This document shows, piece after piece, positions 9,960 through 19,213 of a DNA stretch of 64,000 bases. A model generated the notes under the pieces. The model was not told where the DNA came from, did not search any database, and was given only the letters and a program-made list of their open reading frames with translations. Source of the DNA: Tardiphaga sp. (lineage in GTDB: Bacteria > Pseudomonadota > Alphaproteobacteria > Rhizobiales > Xanthobacteraceae); NCBI GenBank assembly GCA_030147505.1, contig JASBVG010000073.1, forward strand, positions 18,470 through 82,469. Direction: 5' to 3'. Position numbers and translations under genes: made by a program. Each line of letters begins with the position of its first letter. Positions within the stretch are counted from its first letter, which is position 1.

Positions 9960-10204
9960 GCAGGGACCGACATAGAGTTCAAAGAACGCTTCCGCCGCAG
10001 GGCCCATTTGTCGGCACACGTCAGATGAATGGACGTCGTCATGTCGAAGCCGCGCGGCAGATCGACGAATGATGCGGTTTGCAACCTGATCCGCTCAAGG
10101 CTGGCTTGTACGATTGCCAGACCAAGACTGGCGCCGACCATTTCCAATGCAGCCAAGGGATCAGCGGTTTCATAGCGGATATCGAGTTCGAAGCCCGTGG
10201 GCAC
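9960..10204 (-). pseudogene. LysR-family regulator C-terminal remnant
   Basis: FELDIRYETADPLAALEMVGASLGLAIVQASLERIRLQ...DLPRGFDMTTSIHLTCADKWAL resembles a LysR effector-domain C-terminus; no HTH half present. Confidence 0.6.
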
Positions 10205-10338
10205 GCATGCTTACACAAGTCGACTTGTGCGCGTCAGGGCGCGATCGACGAGGGCAAGATCGTACTTCTGGCAAGTTCTTCGAGCACCATATGCGATGCT
10301 GCGTTCGCATTGCTGGGAAAATAGTGAAGCTGGTACAT
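10205..10338 (-). pseudogene. Glutathione S-transferase N-terminal remnant
   Basis: MYQLHYFPSNANAASHMVLEELA then, after a 1-nt frame change, KYDLALVDRALTRTSRLV*; matches a GST thioredoxin-fold N-terminus only. Confidence 0.6.
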
Positions 10339-10527
10339 AGTCTCTCTCGCAGTTTGCTCGTCTTGAAAGCTAGAGAGCTCCGTGTGATGCAACAACGAGA
10401 GAGGTCCGCCGATCTCGGCCACTTACGCCATCGGCAATAGCAGCTGGCTGAAATCGGCTCGGCCGCGTCAGGAATCAGAACGCGCCGCACTGGCAGGATG
10501 ATCGCGACGGCGATACGCAGATCCGTT

Positions 10528-11439
10528 TCAGGAATTTGCGCCCCGCGTCGTGCTGCGCGAGTTCCGCAATGTCCGGCCGTCGCGACCGGGCGGCCGTCCG
10601 AACTGCCGTCGGTATTCGCGACTGAATTGGGAGGAACTGTCGTAGCCTACGGCGAATCCGACTTCAGCGACATCAGTTGCCTCCGCCATGAGACGGGATC
10701 GCGCGATTTGAAGGCGCAGTTGCTTTTGGTACTGAATCGGCGTCATGGACGTGACACCACGGAAATGCCGGTGAAATGAAGTTGCACTCATTCCGGCAAT
10801 TGCGGCGAGTTCCTCAATTCGAACAGCTTCCGCGAAGTGGTCACGCAGCCAGCGTATTGCTCGGCCGATCTGCGCCATCCTGCTATCCGCAAGGCCGATC
10901 TGCCGAATCATGGCTCCCTGCGATCCGTTGATCAGTCGCCACAGGATTTCTCGTTCAATGGCCGCTGCGAGAACGGGAATATCATCCGGCCGATCGAGCA
11001 GCCGCAATAAACGAACGACGGGTTCGATGAGATCGTCATTGAGATCGCTTACCGCGATGCCTGGAGGGTCAGAGCGCGATGAAGCGCCGATCCCAACCTC
11101 GAGCAAAAGGGATGCGATCGCGGACGGCATCAGCGCATAGCCCAACCCCAGGTAAGGCTCTTCCGGCATCGCTTTGGCGACATGGGCCTCCAGAGGCAGG
11201 TCGACCGAAACAACGAGATACTGACCGGTGCTGTAGTCGAATACACGATCACCCAGACCAATGCGCTTCGTGCCACGCGCCACCAGTGCAAAGGTGGGCT
11301 CCATCATTTCGGCGACGACCGGCGTCGGGCGGCTCGCCATCATGAGCGTGATGTTCGGGATAGCATCGAGTTTCCCTGCACTGGCTGTCGCGTGCCGGGT
11401 AATCAATTGCTGGAGCTCTGACAGGAGGTTACCGGTCAT
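10528..11439 (-). CDS. AraC family transcriptional regulator (AraC_N type)
   Basis: C-terminal HTH: ELAAIAGMSATSFHRHFRGVTSMTPIQYQKQLRLQIARSRL...EVGFAVGYDSSSQFSREYRRQFG. Confidence 0.94.
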   Translation of the reverse strand: MTGNLLSELQQLITRHATASAGKLDAIPNITLMMASRPTPVVAEMMEPTFALVARGTKRIGLGDRVFDYSTGQYLVVSVDLPLEAHVAKAMPEEPYLGLGYALMPSAIASLLLEVGIGASSRSDPPGIAVSDLNDDLIEPVVRLLRLLDRPDDIPVLAAAIEREILWRLINGSQGAMIRQIGLADSRMAQIGRAIRWLRDHFAEAVRIEELAAIAGMSATSFHRHFRGVTSMTPIQYQKQLRLQIARSRLMAEATDVAEVGFAVGYDSSSQFSREYRRQFGRPPGRDGRTLRNSRSTTRGANS

Positions 11440-11630
11440 TCTTGCAGACTAGCACAGTTACAAGCGCCCTACGGCACGATCCCGTCATACTTGGCAGGAT
11501 TGTGCATAAATCCGGCAGCTTCATTCTACCGTTGTCACCCCCGATCTGTTTCTTCTGACGCGGAAAATTCGGACGCCACCAAACTTGGACTTCTGGCGGC
11601 ATCTGGATCGTTTGAAGCAGGAGAAGCAGG

Positions 11631-12371
11631 ATGACGACGGGTTTGGAAGGCGAGGTCGTGGTGATTACCGGAGCCAGCAGCGGTCTTGGAGCGGCGACGG
11701 CTCGGCATCTCGGGGCACAAGGCGCAAAGCTTGTTCTGGGCGCGCGGCGCCTGGACCGGATCCAGGCGCTGGCCGATGAGATCAACTCGGGGGGCGGAAG
11801 TGCCATTGCGATCGCGACGGACGTCACCGACCGCGACCAGGTCCGCGAACTCGTGGATGCGGCCGTTGAAGCTCACGGCCATATCGATGTGCTCCTCAAC
11901 AACGCGGGCGTTGCACCGCTATCGCTGCTTGAAAAGCTCAATATCCACGAATGGGATCAGATGATCGACGTGAACATCAAGGGTGTCCTCTATGGGATTG
12001 CCGCGGCATTGCCGCATATGATCCATCAGAAGAGGGGACAGATCATCAATGTCTCGTCGATCGCTGCGCTCAATGTCGGCCCGGTAACGGCGATCTATTC
12101 GGCCACGAAGCAGGCGGTGCGCGCAATCACGGAAGGACTGCGTCTCGAGGTCAAGCCGCACAATATCCGCACAACGGTGATCCTGCCGGGCGCAATCGCA
12201 ACCGACCTACCCGGCGGCATAAACGATCAGGACATCGCCGCTGCGATGAAAGGGGCTTACGAGATCGCAATCGCACCGGACTCTTTCGCCCGGACTATTG
12301 CTTTCGCGATCAGCCAGCCCGAAGACGTCGACGTTAATGAAATCGTGTTTCGACCGACACGCCAGGCTTGA
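11631..12371 (+). CDS. SDR family oxidoreductase
   Basis: [19 protein letters not shown] Rossmann motif, [12 protein letters not shown] catalytic motif. Confidence 0.95.
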   Translation: MTTGLEGEVVVITGASSGLGAATARHLGAQGAKLVLGARRLDRIQALADEINSGGGSAIAIATDVTDRDQVRELVDAAVEAHGHIDVLLNNAGVAPLSLLEKLNIHEWDQMIDVNIKGVLYGIAAALPHMIHQKRGQIINVSSIAALNVGPVTAIYSATKQAVRAITEGLRLEVKPHNIRTTVILPGAIATDLPGGINDQDIAAAMKGAYEIAIAPDSFARTIAFAISQPEDVDVNEIVFRPTRQA

Positions 12372-12589
12372 CGGAGGAGCCATTGCAATACTGGCAGCAC
12401 CGATCGCAAAGTCGCATAGGCACACCATCGCGAATCTGCTTGCTGGCAGCTTAGCACAAGGTTCACGAAATCGACTTCGCGCAACGCGGCTGTTCCGGTG
12501 GGTTTCATTCGTGCTCGGAGACCGAGATGCTCGATGAGTTCAATCCGCTGCCGGTTTTCACCGGCAGCGGACCCCGTATGCGGCATCAA

Positions 12590-12880
12590 GCCTGCGCGGC
12601 ACTCTTGACGATTCTAATAAGGTGACTTTGACTCCGAAATCCGAGACCCTCGACGCCAATGTCTCTCCGAGGCCTTCAACAGCCCACTTCGTGGCGTTGT
12701 AGATGCGAGCAGTTGAAACGTGATGATCCGTGCCAGATAGAGGCAATCAGAACATGACTGCCATCCTGCTTGCGTAGCTGGGGGAGCGCGACTGGTTGGA
12801 AACTGACCGCCACATTCACAGTGTCACAGGTCCAAAGGATATCCTCAGCATGACTTCGCATTGTCAGCAGACCATCGAGA
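12590..12880 (-). pseudogene. Degenerate SDR family oxidoreductase fragment
   Basis: Pieces in different reverse frames: CDTVNVAVSFQPVALPQLRKQDGSHVLIASIWHG and IYNATKWAVEGLGETLASRVSDFGVKVTLLESS; no intact ORF. Confidence 0.65.
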
Positions 12881-12979
12881 TCTCACATCAATGATATTGA
12901 CGTGCCTGAAACTATTTCAGCGATGGGGCGCATAGCAAACGCAGCCGCTACATTTCATTACAATTGCAGTTGGCGCTGC

Positions 12980-13001
12980 CATAGTCGCGCGACATAGTCG
13001 C
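12980..13001. repeat. Direct repeat CATAGTCGC-GCGA-CATAGTCGC with embedded palindrome GTCGCGCGAC
   Basis: Two identical 9-mers at 12980-12988 and 12993-13001, upstream of the diheme protein/two-component genes. Confidence 0.6.
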
Positions 13002-13133
13002 ACTAGACTAAACCAAATGCTGTATATGCACGACATACCACCCGGTCCATAGCGCGTGAGTGCTGTTTTCGCTGCAACCACACAGGAAGCCGGGTTCGGT
13101 TGTATCCTTTCGCTCTCTTGTGGGCGTCAAGCA

Positions 13134-13739
13134 ATGATTGTGTTTCCCCGGCTCTTCTCATTCGCCGCTCTAACCATGATGACCATCGCGGCCAATACGT
13201 TGATCGTGGAGAGCGGCGAGGGCCATGACGAGAAGAATATGGCTACGGCAGAATCCATCCGACACCTCGCTGATTTCGATCGCATCGCGATGGTCCTGCA
13301 GCACCCCCGCTGCATGAATTGTCACACCTCAACGGACTTTCCCCGTCAGGGGGATGACGCCCATCCGCATATCATGCAGGTGAAGCGCGGTCCCGCGGAC
13401 AGCGGCGCAGCCGCGCTACCATGCTCGGCCTGCCACCAGAAGACCAATTCATCCTCCGGTGTTCCCGGTAGCGAGGTTTGGCATCTTGCCCCCTTGCGAA
13501 TGGCTTGGGAGGGACTGACCGCCGGGCAAATCTGCCGATCGCTGACCGATCCAGAAAAAGGTGGCATGACGCACAAGCGCCTGATTGAGCATCTGGCGAC
13601 GGATCGATTGGTTGCCTGGGCTTGGACCCCGGGCGTCGATCTGACCGGAGAGGAGCGATCGACGCCCCCCATCTCCCACGCCGATTTCGGCCAATCGGTC
13701 CGCGATTGGGTGGCAAACGGCGCCATCTGTCCACCTTAG
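13134..13739 (+). CDS. Exported di-CXXCH (c-type heme) protein, 'isoquinoline 1-oxidoreductase subunit'-like
   Basis: Hydrophobic N-terminus MIVFPRLFSFAALTMMTIAANT; CMNCH and CSACH motifs; next to IorAB-like genes. Start could be 13056. Confidence 0.7.
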   Translation: MIVFPRLFSFAALTMMTIAANTLIVESGEGHDEKNMATAESIRHLADFDRIAMVLQHPRCMNCHTSTDFPRQGDDAHPHIMQVKRGPADSGAAALPCSACHQKTNSSSGVPGSEVWHLAPLRMAWEGLTAGQICRSLTDPEKGGMTHKRLIEHLATDRLVAWAWTPGVDLTGEERSTPPISHADFGQSVRDWVANGAICPP

Positions 13740-13750
13740 AAGCTACAATC

Positions 13751-14524
13751 ATGCAGGCGACCGCAGCGACGGATCAAGATATTCTTGATATAGTTTCAGA
13801 TATGGAAGCTCGAGCTCATATCGCTGTTGTTGATGATCACCGCGACATCCGGGAACTGGTAAGCCGCTATCTTGGCGAACACGGCTATCGCGTTAGTCAA
13901 GCGGACAGCGCTGCCGCATTGAAAAAGCTGCTGCAGCAAAGCGCGCCCGATCTCATCGTGCTCGACATCATGATGCCCGGCGAGGATGGTCTATCGATCT
14001 GCCGCAACTTGCGCGCTACCAGCGAAATATCCATCATTCTCCTGACGGCCATGACCGAGGAAACCGACCGCATCGTCGGCATCGAAATGGGAGCTGACGA
14101 TTATATCACAAAACCGTTCAACCCACGCGAGCTTCTTGCTCGTATCAAATCCGTTCTACGGCGCGTCAACAGCTTTCCACCAAACCGGGGCGGTCCTCGC
14201 TCAAAAATGTTGAAATTTGACCGATGGACGCTGGATGTCGGTCGCCGCGAGTTGATCGACATCGAAGGTGTCGCGGTCCCGCTAAGCGCGGCTGAATTCC
14301 GACTTCTCTCTGTACTTATCGAACGCCCGCGCTACGTGCTGACACGAGAGCAACTGCTCGATCTTACGGCCGGGCGCGCGGCCGACGTGTTCGATCGCTC
14401 GATCGACAATCAAGTCAGCCGGCTACGCCGCAAGATCGAGACAGATCCCAAGAATCCGACCCTGATCAAAACCCACTATGCTGGCGGCTATTCGTTCAGT
14501 GTGGATGTGGAGCCTATCGAATGA
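13751..14524 (+). CDS. OmpR/PhoB-family response regulator
   Basis: IAVVDDHRDIRELVSRYL receiver, LDIMMPGEDG, DDYITKPFNPRELLAR; C-terminal wHTH; start MQATAATDQD. Confidence 0.93.
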   Translation: MQATAATDQDILDIVSDMEARAHIAVVDDHRDIRELVSRYLGEHGYRVSQADSAAALKKLLQQSAPDLIVLDIMMPGEDGLSICRNLRATSEISIILLTAMTEETDRIVGIEMGADDYITKPFNPRELLARIKSVLRRVNSFPPNRGGPRSKMLKFDRWTLDVGRRELIDIEGVAVPLSAAEFRLLSVLIERPRYVLTREQLLDLTAGRAADVFDRSIDNQVSRLRRKIETDPKNPTLIKTHYAGGYSFSVDVEPIE

Positions 14525-15945
14525 GGCTATGGCCGAGGAGCCTGGCAGGTCAACTCATCGCTGTGCTACTGCCGGTATTGGCGATTGCCCAGATTACAGG
14601 ATTCGTCATCTCGGTGGATGAGCGCGTCCGCGCTATTAGACTCGCCGCGCGTGACGAGTTCCTGACCCGCACAGGGTCGGTGGCGCGGTTGCTGCAATCG
14701 ACGCCCGCAGCAGACCACAAAGAAATCATCAACGGCATGACCTCCGTGGGGGTGCGATTCTGGTTGAGCGATCAGCCTCCCTCGAGCGCACAAGCTTTCA
14801 GGGAAGAAGCCTGGGATCGTCTCTTCGCAACAGTCCCTGTATCGCCAACCGGCGAGGCGCCCCTCGGAACCTTCGCACGCAACAGAGAAGCCAGCCTGCT
14901 GCTCAGCGATGACTGGATAGCTCCGCCGCCAGGCGACCGAAAGCTACCGCCAGACGCGCATTTTACTGAACTTGATTCGCGATACGGCGCCGGTGTGGTA
15001 TTGAAAACCATCAATGGACTTTGGCTGAATGGCGCTTTCGCCAAGCCGTACTATGGTCAGATCTGGCAAACGCAATCGATTGTATCGATCAGCCTGACGG
15101 CAGTATTGCTCTCCGGCCTTACTTTTCTCATTGCCCGGCGAATTGCCCGGCCGATGCGGCAGCTCGCAATCGCGGCCGAAGCGCTGGGCCGTGGCGAAGA
15201 AGTCAAACGAATCCCCGAAGAAGGACCTGATGATATCCGGAGCATGGCTCTCGCCTTCAATGTCATGCAGGAGAGACTGCAGCGCTTCGTCTCGGATCGA
15301 ACAGCAATGCTGGCAGCCATCGGGCACGATCTTCGCACGCCCATCACATCGCTCAGGCTTCGCGCCGAATTCATCAAGGACTGCGACGAGCGGGAGAAAT
15401 TTCTAGCGACACTTGACGATATGCAGACGATGTCCGAAGCAACGCTCAGTTTCGCGCGCGAGCAGGCTATCGGCGAACCGACCCGCTTGGTGGACGTTGC
15501 GGCGCTGACAGAGAGCATCTGCGAGGACCTCACCGAACTCGGACGCCAGGTGGTATTTGCAGAAGCTGGTCGCACGCCCCATCGATGCCGTCCGGCATCG
15601 CTCAATCGTGCAATCAGAAACCTGATCGAGAACGCCGTTCGCTATGGAGAACGGGCCTACGTATCGACCCGATCAACCGACAAAGTTCTACAAATCATTA
15701 TTGAAGACGACGGCCCCGGAATCCCCGCCGGTCAGATTGAGCATGCATTCAAGCCATTTGTACGCTTGGAGAGCTCACGAAGCCGAGAGACGGGGGGCAG
15801 CGGCCTGGGTCTTGCTATCGCACGCACCATCGCGCGGAGTCACGGCGGCGACGTCACTCTCTCCAATCGCTTGGAAGGCGGCTTGCGCGCCGTGATCGAA
15901 TTGCCAACGGCCGATCCCTCGCGACATGACAGGGACCGGGCATAA
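14521..15945 (+). CDS. Sensor histidine kinase (HAMP, HisKA, HATPase)
   Basis: IGHDLRTPITSLRLRAEF H-box, NLIENAVRYG, DDGPGIP, GGSGLGLAIA; overlaps the RR stop by 4 nt. Confidence 0.94.
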   Translation: MRLWPRSLAGQLIAVLLPVLAIAQITGFVISVDERVRAIRLAARDEFLTRTGSVARLLQSTPAADHKEIINGMTSVGVRFWLSDQPPSSAQAFREEAWDRLFATVPVSPTGEAPLGTFARNREASLLLSDDWIAPPPGDRKLPPDAHFTELDSRYGAGVVLKTINGLWLNGAFAKPYYGQIWQTQSIVSISLTAVLLSGLTFLIARRIARPMRQLAIAAEALGRGEEVKRIPEEGPDDIRSMALAFNVMQERLQRFVSDRTAMLAAIGHDLRTPITSLRLRAEFIKDCDEREKFLATLDDMQTMSEATLSFAREQAIGEPTRLVDVAALTESICEDLTELGRQVVFAEAGRTPHRCRPASLNRAIRNLIENAVRYGERAYVSTRSTDKVLQIIIEDDGPGIPAGQIEHAFKPFVRLESSRSRETGGSGLGLAIARTIARSHGGDVTLSNRLEGGLRAVIELPTADPSRHDRDRA

Positions 15946-15971
15946 GACGGCTGCACGTCAGGCTTGACGGA

Positions 15972-18125
15972 CTATTTTACTGTTAGATCATGATTCTTCA
16001 GCGGTAAAGTCCGTATGCGCTTTCCCGTAGCAGCGAAGATCGCATTCATAACCGCCGGGCCCGCGACCACCACCGGTGGCTCACCCACACCTCCCCAAAA
16101 TCCCCCGGAAGGCATAATGATGGTTTCTATCGGTGGCATGTCGTTCATGCGGATAATTTCATAACTATCGAAATTCGTTTCCTGTATCGCACCGCGCTCA
16201 ACCGTGCACTCTCCGAACAGGGCAGCCGAGAGCCCGAAAGCAAGGCCCCCCTCAAGCTGACGAGATATGAGCGCGGGGTTAGCGGCAGTCCCACAATCGA
16301 TGGCGCAAGTCATCCGGCTGATCTTCAACTTCCCATCCTTCATCGAAACCTCAGCGGCCGCAGCAACATAACTGTCGGTTACATAAGCGCAGGCGAGGCC
16401 TTTGCCGGATCCTTGTGCGGATTTTGGCCAGCCAATGCGCTGCGCTGCCGCTTCAAGGACAGCGAGCAGGCGTGGATTCCCGGTTAGGAGCGAACGACGA
16501 AACGCCAGAGGATCGGTATCGGCCGCATGCGCCAACTCATCAACGAAGCTCTCGACATAGAAGAAATTCTGGTTCGCGTGCACCGCCCGCCATGCACCGG
16601 GAGGAATCGGCGGATTCCGCATTGCGAGGTCAACGAGGAAGTTTTCGCCCGAGTAACTAAAATTACTATTGTTCAACCCGTTCAACATATGCGGGTCGCC
16701 ATTGCCTCGCAGGAGCCGCGGCGCATGGACGGCGCGAATCGACTGCCCCGACACGCGCACATGCAGTGCGGTCAGCTTGCCGCCGGCATCGAGACCGCCC
16801 GTAAGTCTTGCCCGGGTTGTAGGATGATAGAAATCGTGAGTCATATCTTCGGCGCGCGACCAGATCATCTTGATCGGCGTGCCGGGCATACTGCGTGCAA
16901 TAGCCACCGCCAAAGCAGCGAAGTCAGAGTAGAGCCGCCGCCCGAATCCCCCACCAAGATAGGTGGGATACACCTCGCATTGATCCTCTGTCAGGCCGCT
17001 GGCTTTGGCGATCAGTTCCAGCATGTTTCCGGCGCTCTGCGTCGGTGCCCACACCTCACAGCGCTCCGACGTCCATAGCGCGGTCGCATTCATGGGTTCG
17101 AGCGGGGAGTGTGACTGATAGGGGAAGGCATAAGTCGCGGTGATGGTTTTCGCCGCTGACGCCAGCGCTCCTTTTGCGTCGCCGACATTGGTGCCGGTAT
17201 ACGAATCCTCAGCATCGAGTCCTTGTTCCAGCATGGCTCCAATGCTCGCACTGGAGACGTTCGAGTTCGGACCTTCTTTCCAGACGATGGGCAATACGGA
17301 TATCGCACTTTCGGCCTGCCACCATCGCTCTGCGATCACCGCTATTGTCCTGTCGTCAATCTGCACGATCCTTTTCACGCCCGGCATTGCCGAAATTTTC
17401 TCAGGCGTAAAACTGCCGACGGTGCCGCCAGCATAGGGACACATACGGACGGCAGCGCTCAGCATGCCGGGCAGCGTCACATCAATGCCGAATTTAGCCT
17501 TGCCGGTTACCTTCTCAGCGGCTTCCAACCGCGGCAGTGGCTTGCCAATCAATGTCCACGACTTGGGATCCTTGAGCGGCGCCGCACTATCCGGAGCAAT
17601 TCCGGCAGCTTTATTGGCCACCTGGCCATAGCTGATCGAGCGATTGGTAGCCCGGTGAATTACCCTCCCGTTTGAAGTCGTGCATTCATTAGCCGACACG
17701 CGCCAGCCTTCAGCTGCTGCGGACACCAACATCTTGCGCGCTGTTGCGCCGGCTTGGCGCATTGTCTGGTGAAGCTCGCGAATCGAGCCGCTACCGCCAG
17801 TCTGAAAGTTTCCGTAGATATTGCCGCGAGCGCGACTGTTACCAGGGCGCGCGAATTCGATCGCGACCTGCTTCCAGTCGCAATCCAGCTCGTCGGCGAG
17901 CAACTGGGCGAGACCTGTCATCGATCCCTGCCCCATCTCCGCGCGCGAGATACGAATGATGGTGCGTTCATCCGGATGAATGGAGAGCCACGCATTGATC
18001 TCGCCTGTATCACCGGTCTCCCGCACGCTGGCGGGAGAAAGGCGAAAACCAAAAACAAATGCTGCGGCAGTTGCGTTGGCGAGCAGCTTTCGCCGCGAGA
18101 GATGGATTGTCATGGCCGAGCTCAC
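15972..18125 (-). CDS. Xanthine dehydrogenase-family molybdopterin-binding subunit (IorB-like)
   Basis: 717 aa; [48 protein letters not shown] motifs; N-terminal leader [18 protein letters not shown]. Confidence 0.92.
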   Translation of the reverse strand: MSSAMTIHLSRRKLLANATAAAFVFGFRLSPASVRETGDTGEINAWLSIHPDERTIIRISRAEMGQGSMTGLAQLLADELDCDWKQVAIEFARPGNSRARGNIYGNFQTGGSGSIRELHQTMRQAGATARKMLVSAAAEGWRVSANECTTSNGRVIHRATNRSISYGQVANKAAGIAPDSAAPLKDPKSWTLIGKPLPRLEAAEKVTGKAKFGIDVTLPGMLSAAVRMCPYAGGTVGSFTPEKISAMPGVKRIVQIDDRTIAVIAERWWQAESAISVLPIVWKEGPNSNVSSASIGAMLEQGLDAEDSYTGTNVGDAKGALASAAKTITATYAFPYQSHSPLEPMNATALWTSERCEVWAPTQSAGNMLELIAKASGLTEDQCEVYPTYLGGGFGRRLYSDFAALAVAIARSMPGTPIKMIWSRAEDMTHDFYHPTTRARLTGGLDAGGKLTALHVRVSGQSIRAVHAPRLLRGNGDPHMLNGLNNSNFSYSGENFLVDLAMRNPPIPPGAWRAVHANQNFFYVESFVDELAHAADTDPLAFRRSLLTGNPRLLAVLEAAAQRIGWPKSAQGSGKGLACAYVTDSYVAAAAEVSMKDGKLKISRMTCAIDCGTAANPALISRQLEGGLAFGLSAALFGECTVERGAIQETNFDSYEIIRMNDMPPIETIIMPSGGFWGGVGEPPVVVAGPAVMNAIFAATGKRIRTLPLKNHDLTVK

Positions 18126-18595
18126 CCGCGATTACCGGCCATTGTCGCGGCCGCTTGCTTGATGGCCTGACGGATCTGATTATAGGTGCCGCACCGACAC
18201 AGATTGCCGGACATGGCATCGTCGATTTGCTGATCCGTTGGGTTCGAACTCGCAGCCAGAAGAGCGGTCGCCTGCATGATCTGCCCGGTCTGGCAGTAGC
18301 CGCATTGGGCGACGTCCAGCGCGATCCATGCCTCCTGAACAGGATGGAGCTTGTTGTCCGCCGAAGTCATTCCTTCGATGGTCACGATCGATGCCCCCTC
18401 GACGCTGGCAAGCGGCGTGACACAAGAGCGCCTCGCTTCATCGTTGACGTGCACTGTGCAGCATCCGCAAAGTGCCGCACCACAGCCATACTTCGCGCCT
18501 GTCAGGCCGAGTTCCTCACGAAGCACCCAAAGCAACGGCGTATTGGGGTCGACCTCGAGATTGTGCGGCTTGCCGTTAATTGTGACCCGAACCAT
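18122..18595 (-). CDS. (2Fe-2S)-binding subunit of molybdenum hydroxylase (IorA-like)
   Basis: [16 protein letters not shown] plant-type 2Fe-2S and [10 protein letters not shown]...[16 protein letters not shown] second cluster motifs. Confidence 0.95.
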   Translation of the reverse strand: MVRVTINGKPHNLEVDPNTPLLWVLREELGLTGAKYGCGAALCGCCTVHVNDEARRSCVTPLASVEGASIVTIEGMTSADNKLHPVQEAWIALDVAQCGYCQTGQIMQATALLAASSNPTDQQIDDAMSGNLCRCGTYNQIRQAIKQAAATMAGNRG

Positions 18596-18968
18596 TGTGA
18601 ACCTGCTCCAGGAAAGCCCCCAGCGGATGGCTTTCAGATAGCGGGCTACATTGGCAGAGCTTTGCCAGATATGGCTTCAACTGTAACAAAACATGTCAAA
18701 CAGGCTGGCCTGCCCTGTGAGGTGATACAGCTGCAGCCCTGATAGATGAGCGCCTATCGGCTATTCGGAAGGTCAATGCCAACCATCCCGAGAAGAGATC
18801 CTGGCCGCATATTCCAGTGCCAACCTGCTCCACTCGGGCATTGTCGCGGCGGATGCCCTCATGCGGATCGCAGAAACCGTGTGGACAGGGGCATGCGGCC
18901 GCTAGGGTATCCGCTCTTAGTAAGACTCGGTAACAACGAGCCGAGGTTAGAACTAAGTGCTTGATAAA

Positions 18969-19045
18969 TGGCGCGCCCGAAAGGATTCGAACCTCTGACC
19001 CCCAGATTCGTAGTCTGGTGCTCTATCCAGCTGAGCTACGGGCGC
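18969..19045 (-). tRNA. tRNA-Arg (anticodon ACG), CCA encoded
   Basis: Reverse complement GCGCCCGTAGCTCAGCTGGATAGAGCACCAGACTACGAATCTGGGGGTCAGAGGTTCGAATCCTTTCGGGCGCGCCA folds as a cloverleaf. Confidence 0.97.
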
Positions 19046-19213
19046 GTGCCGCGACGTGGGGTCTGTATGAAGACCGCCGGTGTCGGATGCGTTTCGGAAA
19101 GCGATGTTTGCGAAAGCGCGCCATCCCTAACGGGTTGGCGGCAGCTTGGCAAGCGTCTGCGGGCGGATATTTCACTCTCGTGACACCCGCCGTCCCGCCG
19201 CCCTCCCGGCCGC

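Noticed and set aside
18969-19045. Direct-repeat att copy of the tRNA-Arg 3' end in the accessory block
   Set aside because: No second copy of GGTTCGAATCCTTTCGGGCGC seen by eye between 9.9 and 18.9 kb; needs computation
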